Below, piece after piece: positions 34,447-43,621 of a stretch of 64,000 nucleotides of DNA; within the stretch, counting starts at the first letter, position 1; each line of letters starts with the position of its first letter. This DNA is from Bradyrhizobium sp. WSM1417 (GTDB lineage Bacteria > Pseudomonadota > Alphaproteobacteria > Rhizobiales > Xanthobacteraceae). The position numbers and the translations under genes are program-made. The DNA lies in the NCBI RefSeq assembly GCF_000515415.1, contig NZ_KI911783.1:7737831-7801830 (forward strand). The letters are read 5' to 3'. The notes under the pieces were generated by a model. It was given only the letters and a program-made list of their open reading frames with translations, did no database searches and was not told the origin of the DNA.

Positions 34447-36597
34447 TCAGTTGTCGAGGAAGCTCCGCAGCTTCCTTGACCGCGACGGATGCTTCAACTT
34501 GCGCAGGGCCTTCGCCTCGATCTGGCGAATACGCTCTCTCGTCACTGAGAACTGCTGGCCGACTTCTTCCAGCGTGTGGTCGGTGTTCATGCCGATGCCG
34601 AAGCGCATGCGCAGCACGCGCTCTTCGCGCGGGGTGAGCGAGGCGAGCACGCGCGTGGTGGTCTCGCGCAGGTTGGACTGGATCGCGGCGTCGATCGGGA
34701 GGATCGCGTTCTTGTCCTCGATGAAATCGCCGAGGTGTGAATCCTCTTCGTCGCCGACGGGCGTCTCCAGCGAGAGCGGCTCCTTGGCGATCTTGAGGAC
34801 TTTTCGCACTTTCTCCAGCGGCATGCCGAGCTTCTCGGCGAGCTCCTCCGGGGTCGGCTCGCGGCCGATCTCGTTGAGCATCTGGCGCGAGGTGCGCACG
34901 ATCTTGTTGATCGTCTCGATCATGTGCACGGGGATGCGGATGGTGCGCGCCTGGTCGGCGATCGAGCGGGTGATCGCCTGCCGGATCCACCACGTGGCGT
35001 AGGTCGAGAACTTGTAGCCGCGGCGGTACTCGAACTTGTCGACCGCCTTCATCAGGCCGATGTTGCCTTCCTGGATCAGGTCGAGGAACTGCAGGCCGCG
35101 GTTGGTGTATTTCTTGGCGATCGAGATCACGAGACGGAGGTTGGCTTCCACCATCTCCTTCTTGGCCTGGCGGGCTTCGCGCTCGCCCTTCTGCACCGAG
35201 TGCACGATCTTGCGGAACTCGATGATCTCCAAGCCGGTCAGCGCCGCGAGCTGATGCACCTCGTGGCGGAGGTCCTTGATGCGGTCCTTCTCGTGATGGA
35301 CGAAGTTCTTCCAGCCCTTGGCCGACAGCTTCGAGACACGGTTGAGCCAGCGCGGATCGAGCTCCGAGCCGGTGTAGTTGCGCAGGAAGTCTTCGCGCGC
35401 GACACCGTGGCTGTCGGCAAGGCGCATCAGGCGGCCCTCATGCGAGACGAGGCGCTTGTTGATGTCGTAGAGCTGCTCGACGAGTGAGTCGATACGCGCC
35501 TGGTTCAGGCGCAGCGACTTCACCTCGACGATGATCTCGTCCTTGAGCTTGCGGTATTTGCGCTCCTGGTGCGGCGAGAGCGAGGGCCCGTGCGAGGTGC
35601 TCTCGAGCTGGTTCTGGATGTCCTGCTCTTGCAGCTTGCGCAGCTTCTTGTAGCTGTCGGCGATCTTGTCGAAGATCTCGACGACCTTCGGCTTGAGCTC
35701 GGCCTCGATCGCCGCAAGCGACATCTGGTTCTCGAACTCGTCGTCCTCGTCCATGTCGGCTTCGGCGGCGGACTCCGCCGGATCCTTCGCGGCGTCGCCG
35801 GCATTGCCGGGCGCAGGCGCGGCGCGGAACGGGGTCGGCGCCGGCGGTGCGGCCGGCGGGGCGACATGCGCGGGCGCGGCGCCGGTGGCTTGGCCGCCTT
35901 CGGCCGGCGCTTCACCGGTCTCGCCGTTGGGACCGGCGATCATCGCATTGTTCATGCCGGCCTTGGCGTCGGGGCCGGCATAGGTGGCTTCGAGATCGAT
36001 GATGTCACGAAGGAAGATCTTGCCTTCGTTGAGCTCGTCGCGCCAGATGATGATGGCCTGGAAGGTCAGCGGGCTTTCGCACAGCCCTGCGATCATCGCC
36101 TCGCGGCCGGCCTCGATGCGCTTCGCAATCGCGATTTCGCCTTCGCGCGACAGCAGCTCGACGGTGCCCATCTCGCGCAGATACATGCGCACGGGATCGT
36201 CGGTGCGCTCGCCCGGCTCGCTCTTCTTGACCTCGGTGACGGCCTTCTGGGTGACTTCGACCAGCTCGTTGTCGGTCTCGTCCTCGCCGCTCTCGTCCTT
36301 GTCCTCCTCGCCTTCGCTATCGTCGGCTTCGGTGACGTTGATGCCCATGTCCGAGAGCATGGACATGATGTCCTCGATCTGCTCGGGAGAGGTCTGGTCG
36401 GACGGCAAAACTTCGTTGAGCTGATCGAAGGTCACGAAGCCGCGCTTCTTGGCCTGCTTGATCATCTTCTTCACGGCCGCGTCGGACAGATCGAGCAACG
36501 GCGAGGGCGCGTCCTGGGAGTCCTTCTCCGGCGCGTCCGCTGCCTTGTCGTCTTTTTCCTTGTCCTTCGCCTGCAGCGTCTTTGCCTTGGTGGCCAT
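34447..36597 (-). CDS. rpoD: Primary sigma factor RpoD (sigma-70)
   Basis: A 716-residue housekeeping sigma factor. Region 1.1 is at the N-terminus, regions 1.2-2.4 include [20 protein letters not shown] and [20 protein letters not shown] with [10 protein letters not shown], and region 4 ends with [20 protein letters not shown]. Between regions 1.2 and 2 there is the non-conserved domain, which here includes a Pro/Ala-rich, probably disordered stretch (around residues 230-280, [17 protein letters not shown]). The length fits alphaproteobacterial RpoD. dnaG lies 377 bp upstream on the same strand, as in the classical rpsU-dnaG-rpoD arrangement. Confidence 0.96.
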   Translation of the reverse strand: MATKAKTLQAKDKEKDDKAADAPEKDSQDAPSPLLDLSDAAVKKMIKQAKKRGFVTFDQLNEVLPSDQTSPEQIEDIMSMLSDMGINVTEADDSEGEEDKDESGEDETDNELVEVTQKAVTEVKKSEPGERTDDPVRMYLREMGTVELLSREGEIAIAKRIEAGREAMIAGLCESPLTFQAIIIWRDELNEGKIFLRDIIDLEATYAGPDAKAGMNNAMIAGPNGETGEAPAEGGQATGAAPAHVAPPAAPPAPTPFRAAPAPGNAGDAAKDPAESAAEADMDEDDEFENQMSLAAIEAELKPKVVEIFDKIADSYKKLRKLQEQDIQNQLESTSHGPSLSPHQERKYRKLKDEIIVEVKSLRLNQARIDSLVEQLYDINKRLVSHEGRLMRLADSHGVAREDFLRNYTGSELDPRWLNRVSKLSAKGWKNFVHHEKDRIKDLRHEVHQLAALTGLEIIEFRKIVHSVQKGEREARQAKKEMVEANLRLVISIAKKYTNRGLQFLDLIQEGNIGLMKAVDKFEYRRGYKFSTYATWWIRQAITRSIADQARTIRIPVHMIETINKIVRTSRQMLNEIGREPTPEELAEKLGMPLEKVRKVLKIAKEPLSLETPVGDEEDSHLGDFIEDKNAILPIDAAIQSNLRETTTRVLASLTPREERVLRMRFGIGMNTDHTLEEVGQQFSVTRERIRQIEAKALRKLKHPSRSRKLRSFLDN

Positions 36598-36974
36598 CCA
36601 TTGCTCCTAAACGCGTTTCACACAGACGTTCGCCGCGCCCGCGTGAAATCACTTGAACCTGTTGCTCGATGCTCTCGCTTCGTCAGATCTCGACACGGAA
36701 AGGGCGGCGCGGACCTCTTGTCGCCACCCCCGACCTTTCACTCGCCGGATTTGCCTAACGCTTCGTAGAGCCTCTTTGTCGCAGCGGTTGCAGGTATAGT
36801 GCCAACAGCAATTGCGCGGATTCATTCCTGACGCGTCTGTTCTGCCTGCGGCCGCCTGGTGGCCAAAGTGCTACAAGACCGTTAAGCCTCGATTAACCCT
36901 GTTTTTGCCGCCAAACCTCGGATTTGGCGAGTCTTTTAGCGGTTCCGGTCCCGGCCGTCCGCATGATTCTTTCA
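36598..36974. other. dnaG-rpoD intergenic region
   Basis: 377 bp that should hold the rpoD promoter(s), read on the minus strand. A perfect hairpin cgccaaa...tttggcg lies near 36911-36931, but no T run follows on the minus strand. I find no unambiguous -35/-10 pair and no gene. Confidence 0.5.
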
Positions 36975-38987
36975 TCACACGCTCTTCTGGAACCGGCCCG
37001 ACAGCTCGCCAAAACCCTCGATCAGGGCCTCGGTGCCGTCGACTTCGCCTATCCGAGCCTTGACGTCGCGCAGCCACGCCATGTTGGCCTCGCTGGGATC
37101 CTCGCCCAAGGCCAGCTCGGCGTCTTTCAGCTCTCTAAGTAGTGAATGGTACTGCCGATGCAAGGCGACCAGTTGATGCCAGGTGGAGAGAACGTCGTCC
37201 CGTGCGGCGCCCTCACGGGCGCCCCACACCGCCGCGGTCGTGATGCCGCCCTCAACCCTTTGAAGTGCTTGGGAAAATCCACCCTTCTCGAGGTCGCTGC
37301 GCATCTTCTCGGCGAGCTCGCCCGGGTCCGGCGAGTGGTGATGGTCGTTGGCAAAGGCGGCGATGATGCCGGCCCGGAGCTTGTGGACCTCGGGATGGGC
37401 GAGTTCCAGGGCCGCGACTTCCTCGAGGTGATCATGCAGCAGCCAGGGATGGTTGATCAGGATTTGCAGGATCAGGGCCTCGCGGCGGGAGATGGCGCTG
37501 CGCTGTCCCCGCATGATCGGGCTCGCCGCGAGCTGCGCGCTCGCCGCCTGGTAGGGTCCGGAGGGCAGCTGGATCGGACCGGGCGGGCCGCGGCGGCCAC
37601 CAAATCCCTGACCGCCGAATCGATTCGCACCTCCCCCACCACGGGGCTGGAACTGGCGGCCGCCAGGGCCGGGGCGGAAATTGCCACGGCCGCCGCTAGA
37701 GCCGCCGCGCCCGCCTTCGGGGGCAAAGGCGCGCTGAAGCCGCTCGGCAAGATCCTGCCGATAATAGCGCCGCACCACCTCGTCGCGGATGCCGTTGGAA
37801 AGCTCCTTGATTCGCGCTTCGAGCGCGGCACGGCGCTCGGGCGTGGCGAAATTGCCGCCTTCGAGCTCGCGCGACCAGATCATCTCGGCGAGCGGACGCG
37901 CCGCCGCGATCACTTCCTCGATCGCGCCGCGACCGCCGGAGCGCACGAGATCGTCGGGGTCCTGCCCCTCCGGCAACAGCGCAAAACGAAGACTCTTGCC
38001 CGGCGCGAGAAACGGCAAGGCGAGATCCGCGGCACGATACGCCGCCTTCTGGCCGGCGCGGTCGCCGTCGAAACAGAGGATCGGCTCGTCCGCCATCTTC
38101 CAGAGCAGCGCAAGCTGGTTTTCGGTGAGCGCGGTGCCAAGCGGCGCCACGCTCCCTGCAAAGCCCGCAGTGACCATGGCGATGACGTCGACATAGCCTT
38201 CGACCACGACCAGGGGACTGCCGTCATGGGTGGCTTTGCGCGCGGTCTGGTGGTTGTAGAGATTGTCGCCCTTGTGGAAGAGCGGCGTCTCCGGCGAGTT
38301 CAGGTACTTGGCCGGAACGTCCTTCTCCAGCGCACGGCCGCCAAAGGCGATGACGCGGCCGCGCAGATCCGTGATCGGAAACATCACGCGGTCGCGGAAG
38401 CGGTCATAGGGCACGGGGATGTCGTTGCCGGCCACCAGCATGCCGGTCTCGACCATGTCGTCGACGGAGACGCCGAGCTTGCCGAGGTGCTCCTTCAGCG
38501 CGAAACGATCGGGCGGCGCATAGCCCAGCCGAAACTGCAATTGCGTCGCCGGCGAGATGGCGCGGTCGGCGAGATAGCCGCGCGCCTTGGCGCCGACGCG
38601 CGAGGCCAGCGTCTCGGCAAAGAACTTGGCCGCGAGATCCATCACGTCGTGCAGCGAGCGGCGCCGCTGCTCCTGACGCGCCGCATCCGGCGTCACCGCC
38701 GGCAGCGGCAGGCCCGCCATATTTGCGAGCCGCTCCACGGCCTCCGCGAACGGCAGGCCGTCGGTCTCCATCATAAAGCTGATGATGTCGCCGTGCTTGC
38801 CGGAGGAGAAGTCGTGGTAAAACCCCTTCTGGTCGTTGACGTAGAAGGACGGCGTCTTTTCCTGTTGAAACGGCGACAGTCCCTTCCACTCTCGCCCCGC
38901 CTTCTTCAGCTTGACGCGCTTGCCAACGACTTCGGAGACCGAAAGCCTGGCACGCAGCTCGTCGAGGAATTGGGGCGTGAAGCGCAT
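36975..38987 (-). CDS. dnaG: DNA primase DnaG lacking the zinc ligands
   Basis: A 670-residue primase. The N-terminal CHC2 zinc domain keeps its shape, but the four ligand positions are replaced: GLSPFQQEKTPSF has Ser38 and Gln41, and YHDFSSGKHGD has Asp59 and Ser62, where E. coli has Cys40, His43, Cys61 and Cys64. The TOPRIM core is intact: VVVEGYVDVIAM (catalytic Glu) and ILCFDGDRAGQKAA (DxD). A Gly/Arg/Pro-rich linker (about residues 422-470) separates the core from the C-terminal DnaB-binding helical domain. From memory, related alphaproteobacterial primases also read HDFSSGKHGD, so this is probably lineage-wide. It makes RNA primers at the replication fork. Confidence 0.94.
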   Translation of the reverse strand: MRFTPQFLDELRARLSVSEVVGKRVKLKKAGREWKGLSPFQQEKTPSFYVNDQKGFYHDFSSGKHGDIISFMMETDGLPFAEAVERLANMAGLPLPAVTPDAARQEQRRRSLHDVMDLAAKFFAETLASRVGAKARGYLADRAISPATQLQFRLGYAPPDRFALKEHLGKLGVSVDDMVETGMLVAGNDIPVPYDRFRDRVMFPITDLRGRVIAFGGRALEKDVPAKYLNSPETPLFHKGDNLYNHQTARKATHDGSPLVVVEGYVDVIAMVTAGFAGSVAPLGTALTENQLALLWKMADEPILCFDGDRAGQKAAYRAADLALPFLAPGKSLRFALLPEGQDPDDLVRSGGRGAIEEVIAAARPLAEMIWSRELEGGNFATPERRAALEARIKELSNGIRDEVVRRYYRQDLAERLQRAFAPEGGRGGSSGGRGNFRPGPGGRQFQPRGGGGANRFGGQGFGGRRGPPGPIQLPSGPYQAASAQLAASPIMRGQRSAISRREALILQILINHPWLLHDHLEEVAALELAHPEVHKLRAGIIAAFANDHHHSPDPGELAEKMRSDLEKGGFSQALQRVEGGITTAAVWGAREGAARDDVLSTWHQLVALHRQYHSLLRELKDAELALGEDPSEANMAWLRDVKARIGEVDGTEALIEGFGELSGRFQKSV

Positions 38988-39180
38988 GGGCTCTGTGTAA
39001 CGCGAAACCGTGTGAGTCGGGCGAAGGGATCAGGGATATAGGGACGACCCGTCCAGAAGTCAGGTTTGTCAGGCTTATACGCGCTGTTCACAGCCCTTCG
39101 GTCATCCCGGGGCCCGCGGAGTGTGAGCCCGGACTGCAAGGGGGCCTTGAACCCGCCCCGGTTCCACGCTTCCATGGGCG

Positions 39181-39744
39181 ATGTTCAGGACCTTCCGAGG
39201 CGGCCAGAGCGGGGGTTGGCGCATCACCTCGATTTCGCCTGTCACGGGCGAGCCCCTCGCCTTCATGCCGGCGCTGTCGGTCACCGACAGCGAGGCCATC
39301 GCGCTGCCGCTGGTGCCCTCGCGCAATGCCTGGCGCCTGGTCGGTGTCGCGAGCAGCTTGCGCTACACCGAGCGCGCCGAGAAGCAGCAGCTCACTGCCA
39401 TGCAGGCCGGCCTCGGCCGGCTGGAAGCAACCAGCGCGGCGCTGATCCCGATCCGCAAGTCGCAGGCCTGGTGGGATCTGACCCAGGAAGAGCGCCGCAG
39501 GATCTTCGAGGACAAGTCGCATCACATCGCGAGCAGCCTGCGCTTCCTGCCTGCGATTGCGCGACAGCTCTATCATTGCCGCGACCTCGGCGGGCCCTTC
39601 GATTTCCTGACCTGGTTCGAATTTGCGCCCGCGCACGCGTCGCTGTTCGAGGAGCTGGTTGCGATGCTCAGGCGGACCGAGGAGTGGAGCTATGTCGAGC
39701 GCGAGGTCGACGTGCGCGCGGTGAAGGAAGTGCTGTCGGCCTAG
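39181..39744 (+). CDS. Chlorite-dismutase-like heme protein (clade 2, short type)
   Basis: A 187-residue protein close in length and pattern to the short (clade 2) chlorite dismutases such as that of Nitrobacter. Conserved blocks are IPIRKSQAWWDLTQEERR, EDKSHHIASSLRFLPAIARQ and LYHCRDLGGPFDFLTWFEF. His132 in LYHC is the likely proximal heme ligand. In characterised enzymes a distal Arg lies 13 residues later (His114/Arg127 numbering); here that place is Trp145, so true chlorite breakdown is uncertain. It may instead be a peroxidase-like heme protein. It ends in a 3-4 bp overlap (CTAG) with the convergent gene. Confidence 0.75.
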   Translation: MFRTFRGGQSGGWRITSISPVTGEPLAFMPALSVTDSEAIALPLVPSRNAWRLVGVASSLRYTERAEKQQLTAMQAGLGRLEATSAALIPIRKSQAWWDLTQEERRRIFEDKSHHIASSLRFLPAIARQLYHCRDLGGPFDFLTWFEFAPAHASLFEELVAMLRRTEEWSYVEREVDVRAVKEVLSA

Positions 39745-40139
39745 TCGTCAAGGAAGCGGCCGGATTCGATGCGCGGCAGATCGGTGACCGGCCAGTTGTA
39801 GATGTAAGTCCAGGCCGGGGCCGTCAACCCGTCCGCGCCTGTCACATCGACCAGCTGGCGCAGATATTCGGTCGGCTCCGGAAAGCCTTCGCCGCAGGCC
39901 TCGTACATGTCGAGCTCGCGCAACAGCTCGTCGGGCACGCGCAGGTGAAAGAGTTCGCCGTGGACACGGTCGGACGGCACATCGGAGAGCAACAGCCCCG
40001 GATAATGCTGCACCAGAACCAGCCGGCCGCGGCAGGTCGCTTCACTAATGAAATCCGCGTGGCCCGCAAGCAGCCGCGCCATCGGATGGTCGAAGCCGCG
40101 CATCAGCGTGCCGTAGACGAAAAGACGATCGGAGGTCAT
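39741..40139 (-). CDS. Gamma-glutamylcyclotransferase family protein
   Basis: A 132-residue protein of the AIG2/GGCT fold. VYGTLMRGF near the start is the family's Y-G-T-L signature that binds the gamma-glutamyl group. The catalytic Glu is probably in DMYEACGEG. Such enzymes release 5-oxoproline from gamma-glutamyl compounds. The Met at 40139 starts the usual DRLFVYGTL strand. Its stop codon overlaps that of the plus-strand Cld-like gene. Confidence 0.83.
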   Translation of the reverse strand: MTSDRLFVYGTLMRGFDHPMARLLAGHADFISEATCRGRLVLVQHYPGLLLSDVPSDRVHGELFHLRVPDELLRELDMYEACGEGFPEPTEYLRQLVDVTGADGLTAPAWTYIYNWPVTDLPRIESGRFLDD

Positions 40140-40191
40140 GGGGGCTCTATAGCTGCGAATGATTCAGAGCGACAGCGCCACACATTCCAGT

Positions 40192-40217
40192 GTCGTCCTG
40201 GCTTTCGCCAGGACGAC
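40192..40217. repeat. Short hairpin repeat gtcgtcctggctttcgccag
   Basis: gtcgtcctggc pairs with gccaggacgac. Same element as 24041-24068; it lies between the cyclotransferase start and the broken transglutaminase gene's end. Confidence 0.75.
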
Positions 40218-40229
40218 GGCGGTGAGCGG

Positions 40230-41141
40230 CTATGAAACCTCCGCCTCCAGCTCCTCGCCGCTGCGTTGCTCGTCCGATACCACCCTGATGGTCACGTCCA
40301 TGGCGTCGAACGCGCCCGCAGCGCCGATATAGACGCCGTGGAGCGGGATCGCCTGGCGCGGGTCGCGGGCGACCGCGACGCGGATGAGGTCGCGGGTGCC
40401 GACGATGCCGTTGGTCGGATCGAACTCGATCCAGCCCGCGCTCGGCAGGTAGACCTGCACCCAGGCATGCGTCGAACCACCGCCGACATGGCGCTGTTCG
40501 ATATCCTCCGGCAGGAAGATGTAGCCGGAGACGAATCATGCGGCGATGCCGAGATGGCGCAGCGCCTCGATCATGAACAGCGCGTAGTCGCGGCAGGTCC
40601 CGCTACCGGACTGCAAGGTGTCGAGCGGATGCTGCGTGCCCAGCTCGTGGCGCTTGCGGTATTTAAACCGCTCGCGGATGCCGTGGGTCATGCCGCTCAG
40701 AATCTTGAAGGTCGGAGTCGGCGCGTCCTCGTCGAGAAAGCCGCGCGCCCATTCCGCGATCTCGCCGTCGGGGTCGGTGTATTGCGGCGTGATGTAGTGG
40801 ACGAGGTCGGGAAATTCCTCGTCGTCATACGCGAACGGATAGAAATAGGCCGAGTCGTCCGGCGTCAGCGCGAACTCCTCGACTGGATTGTGCTCGACGG
40901 TGACGTGCCAGTCGAAGACCAACGTGTCCGCGCGCTCGTCGAAATTCGCGATCGCGACGGAATTGCCAAACACGTCGTGGATCCAGTGCAGCGACATCGG
41001 CTCCGGCGAGATCTCGAGCCTGGAGTCGATCACGCGCAGATCATGCCCGTCGCGCGGACGCAGCATGATCCTGTGTTCGCCGAACGCCACGGGGCGGGTG
41101 TAGCGATATTCGGTCTTGTGATGAATCGTCAGCAGCGGCAT
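40230..41141 (-). pseudogene. Transglutaminase-like protein gene interrupted by an in-frame TGA
   Basis: One open frame with a single stop inside. Codons 1-201 (41141 to 40539) hold the N-terminal domain (LTIHHKTEYRYTRPVAFGEH) and the catalytic Cys in GTCRDYALFMIEALRHLGIA. Then comes TGA at 40536-40538, and the same frame continues with FVSGYIFLPED, the catalytic His region GSTHAWVQVYLP and EFDPTNG to the stop at 40230. In related proteins the interrupted residue is Arg (AARFVSGY), so a single CGA to TGA change explains it. No frameshift is present. If read through, the product would be about 303 residues. The lesion may be recent or a sequencing error. Confidence 0.85.
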
Positions 41142-41232
41142 CGTCAGGCAATCATGGTGATGTCGGGCGGAGCAATCTATAGCAATCCCGCCCGATTCTT
41201 CGGGGTGACTGCTGTTTCATTAGGCAATCAGG

Positions 41233-42039
41233 ATGGCTTTAGACACAATCGAGGCGACCAATCAACTCCTCAGCGAGGGTGACGTTTCCCCGGTGCACGA
41301 GGTGAATGCGCAAGGGACATCGCCTTTTTTGCTCACTTCGGACCACTACGGACGGGTTCTGCCGCGTGCACTCGGCGATCTCGGCGTTGCGGGAGACGAG
41401 CTGACGCGGCATATCGCCTGGGACATCGGCATTGCGGGGGTCGCCGACCGGCTGGCAGAGATGCTGGGCGCACATCTGATCGCCCAGCGCTATTCGCGGC
41501 TGGTGATCGACTGCAACCGCCCACCCGGCGCCGTGAGCTCGATCCCCCTGATTTCCGAAGCAACCGCGATCCCGCGCAACGAGGGAATTTCGGATCAGGA
41601 GCGCACAGCGCGCCGGCGCGAGATTTTCGAACCCTATCACCGCCGTATCGATGCCGCGATCGGCCGCCGCGTGCACGACAAGTGGCCGACGGTGCTGGTG
41701 TCGCTGCACAGCTTCACCCCCGTTTACGCCGGCGTCGCGCGCCCCTGGCACATCGGCGCGCTCTACAATCGCGACACCGTGCTGCCGCAGCTGCTGCTCC
41801 GACATCTGCGCAGAGAGAGCGATCTCGTCGTCGGCGACAACGAGCCCTACGCGGTGAACGACCTCACCGACTACACCATCCCCGTGCACGGCGAGGGCCG
41901 CGGCATCGTCAACACCGGCATCGAGATCCGCCAGGATCTGATCGCCGACCAGTCCGGCCAGCAACAATGGGCCGAGCGGCTGGCGCGGATTTTTGCGGAG
42001 ATCGAGCTGGAGCTGCGGGCGGAGAGGCTGGTCGACTAG
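41233..42039 (+). CDS. N-formylglutamate amidohydrolase family protein
   Basis: A 268-residue zinc enzyme of the FGase family (HutG type), which hydrolyses N-formylglutamate to formate and glutamate in histidine breakdown. LTSDHYGRVLPRALGDLG, VIDCNRPPGA and LVSLHSFTPVYAG are the conserved blocks with the metal ligands. No hut genes lie nearby, so the true substrate may be another N-acyl compound. The start is ATG 41233. Its 3' end is 11 bp from a convergent LysE gene. Confidence 0.83.
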   Translation: MALDTIEATNQLLSEGDVSPVHEVNAQGTSPFLLTSDHYGRVLPRALGDLGVAGDELTRHIAWDIGIAGVADRLAEMLGAHLIAQRYSRLVIDCNRPPGAVSSIPLISEATAIPRNEGISDQERTARRREIFEPYHRRIDAAIGRRVHDKWPTVLVSLHSFTPVYAGVARPWHIGALYNRDTVLPQLLLRHLRRESDLVVGDNEPYAVNDLTDYTIPVHGEGRGIVNTGIEIRQDLIADQSGQQQWAERLARIFAEIELELRAERLVD

Positions 42040-42050
42040 CCCGATGGCGG

Positions 42051-42671
42051 TTATTTTGCCCTGGTCAGGGCCAGCCAGATGCCGCCACCGATCATGAAGC
42101 CGCCGGAGATGCGCGACATCATGCGCGTGCGGCGAGCCGAGAAGAACTTTCGCGCACGCCCGGCGGCGATGGCGTAGAGCGCGTCCGTCATCACCGCAGT
42201 GACCATGAAGGTTGCGCCCAGCAGCGCGACCTGCGGGAAGTGGTCGCGGTTCATGTCCATGAACTGCGGGATGAAGGCGCCGAAGAACACCAGCACCTTC
42301 GGGTTCGACAGCAGCACCAGGAAACCTTGCAGGAAGAATCCGCCGCGCGGCGGCGCCGGTGGCTGGTCGACATTGACGCCCTCGACCGGCGCCCAGATCA
42401 GCTTGATGCCGAGCCAGACCAGATAGGCGGCGCCGGCAAAGCGGACCCAGTCGAACCAGTAGCCCATGGTCGCCATCAGCGAGGTCAGGCCGACCGCGAC
42501 GATGCCGATGACGATGGCGAGACCGGCCTGCGCACCGGCCACATTGGTCAGCGCCGCACGCGTGCCGTGGCGCAGCCCGTTGGCGATGACGAGAGTGACG
42601 ATCGGCCCCGGCAGCAGCGCCAGCGCGATGCAGGCGGCAAGGAAGGCGAGATAGGCTTGCAGAGACATCAT
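42051..42671 (-). CDS. LysE/RhtB family exporter
   Basis: A 206-residue membrane protein with about six helices. LALLPGPIVTLVIANGLRHG is the N-terminal signature and LVLLSNPKVLVFFGAFIPQF the second block. The ATG at 42671 or the adjacent one at 42668 is used; the longer frame upstream is not coding. It is divergent from the ArsR operon, 167 bp apart. The substrate is unknown; amino-acid export is the family function. Confidence 0.87.
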   Translation of the reverse strand: MMSLQAYLAFLAACIALALLPGPIVTLVIANGLRHGTRAALTNVAGAQAGLAIVIGIVAVGLTSLMATMGYWFDWVRFAGAAYLVWLGIKLIWAPVEGVNVDQPPAPPRGGFFLQGFLVLLSNPKVLVFFGAFIPQFMDMNRDHFPQVALLGATFMVTAVMTDALYAIAAGRARKFFSARRTRMMSRISGGFMIGGGIWLALTRAK

Positions 42672-42800
42672 GGGGAGGACTCGCTGAGAGCGGTTTGGGG
42701 CATTAATGCATGGCCCTCGGTTTCCGTCCAGCGCCGCCGCCCCCACGTCTTCATCTCCGGTGTCTGCAGGAACACGAGCCGCGCGCGCTGCATCACCATC

Positions 42801-42830
42801 TTGACAGGCAACCATTTGGTTGCCTATTAT
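42801..42830 (+). promoter_or_regulatory. Sigma-70 promoter with an operator palindrome in its spacer
   Basis: TTGACA (42801-42806), 18-bp spacer, TATTAT (42825-42830). The spacer is filled by AGGCAACCATTTGGTTGCCT (42806-42825), a perfect 8-4-8 palindrome. The predicted start of transcription falls at the ATG of the ArsR gene. Confidence 0.75.
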
Positions 42831-42837
42831 CCCCGTC

Positions 42838-43158
42838 ATGGATATGGATGAGGTCTTCAAAGCGCTCGCCGATGCGTCACGACGGTCGCTGCTCGACAGG
42901 CTTCACGCCAGGAACGGCCAGACGCTGAACGAGCTTTGCGAAGGGCTCGCGATGACGCGCCAGGCGGTGACCAAGCACCTTGGGATTCTGGAACAGGCCA
43001 ACCTGGTCACGACCATCAGGCACGGCCGCGAAAAGCTGCACTATCTCAATCCGGTTCCGATCCATCAGATCGGCGAGCGCTGGATCAAGAAATTCGAGCG
43101 CGGCAAGCTCGCCGCACTCGGCGAGTTGAAACGCCAGTTGGAGAAGCGTGATGAGTAA
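42838..43158 (+). CDS. ArsR-family transcriptional regulator
   Basis: A 106-residue winged-helix repressor. The recognition region is LCEGLAMTRQAVTKHLGILE. No metal-binding Cys pair is visible, so the signal is probably not a metal. The ATG at 42838 lies 7 bp after the -10 box, so the mRNA is probably leaderless; a second in-frame ATG follows two codons later. The palindrome in the promoter is probably its own operator. The next gene overlaps its end by 8 bp. ArsR regulators of this subgroup often sit with AHSA1 genes, as here. Confidence 0.87.
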   Translation: MDMDEVFKALADASRRSLLDRLHARNGQTLNELCEGLAMTRQAVTKHLGILEQANLVTTIRHGREKLHYLNPVPIHQIGERWIKKFERGKLAALGELKRQLEKRDE

Positions 43159-43621
43159 GCCGCAATTCGTCTATGTCACCTACATCGAGACCACGCCAAC
43201 GAGATTGTGGGAGGCGCTGACATCAAGCGAGTTCACCCAGCAATACTGGTTCGGCGCCGAGGTCAGGTCCGATTGGAAAATCGGCTCCCCGTTCGCGCTG
43301 CTGCTGGACGGCGAGACCACCGATTCCGGCGAAATCCTAGAAGCCGATCCGCCGCGGCGGTTGTCCTACAGCTTCAAGCATCAGAAATACGAAGAGCTGC
43401 GCGGCGAACCGATCTCGCGCGTCGTGTTCACCATCGAACCGTTCGGCTCGCTCGTGCGTTTGACGGTGCTGCATGACGGCTTCGTCGAAGGCGGCAAATA
43501 TCTCGGCGCCGTTTCCAACGGCTGGCCGGCGATCCTGTCCGGTCTCAAGAGCCTGCTGGAACGCGGCAAAGTGCTGGCCATTCCGCGCGCAGCCCTCAAC
43601 AAGGGATTTGATGCAAAATGA
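43151..43621 (+). CDS. SRPBCC/AHSA1 domain protein 1
   Basis: A 156-residue START-like (AHSA1) protein, a helix-grip fold that binds hydrophobic ligands or acts as a cochaperone-like domain. TPTRLWEALTSSEFTQQYWF opens it and NGWPAILSGLKSLLERGK is the C-terminal helix. The ATG at 43151 overlaps the ArsR gene (GGAG about 8 nt upstream). The next gene starts at its stop (ATGA). The three genes are one operon. The ligand is unknown. Confidence 0.85.
   Translation: MSKPQFVYVTYIETTPTRLWEALTSSEFTQQYWFGAEVRSDWKIGSPFALLLDGETTDSGEILEADPPRRLSYSFKHQKYEELRGEPISRVVFTIEPFGSLVRLTVLHDGFVEGGKYLGAVSNGWPAILSGLKSLLERGKVLAIPRAALNKGFDAK

Noticed and set aside
40536..40538. TGA as a selenocysteine codon
   Set aside because: Relatives have Arg here, not Cys, and the active-site Cys is a normal codon elsewhere in the gene.
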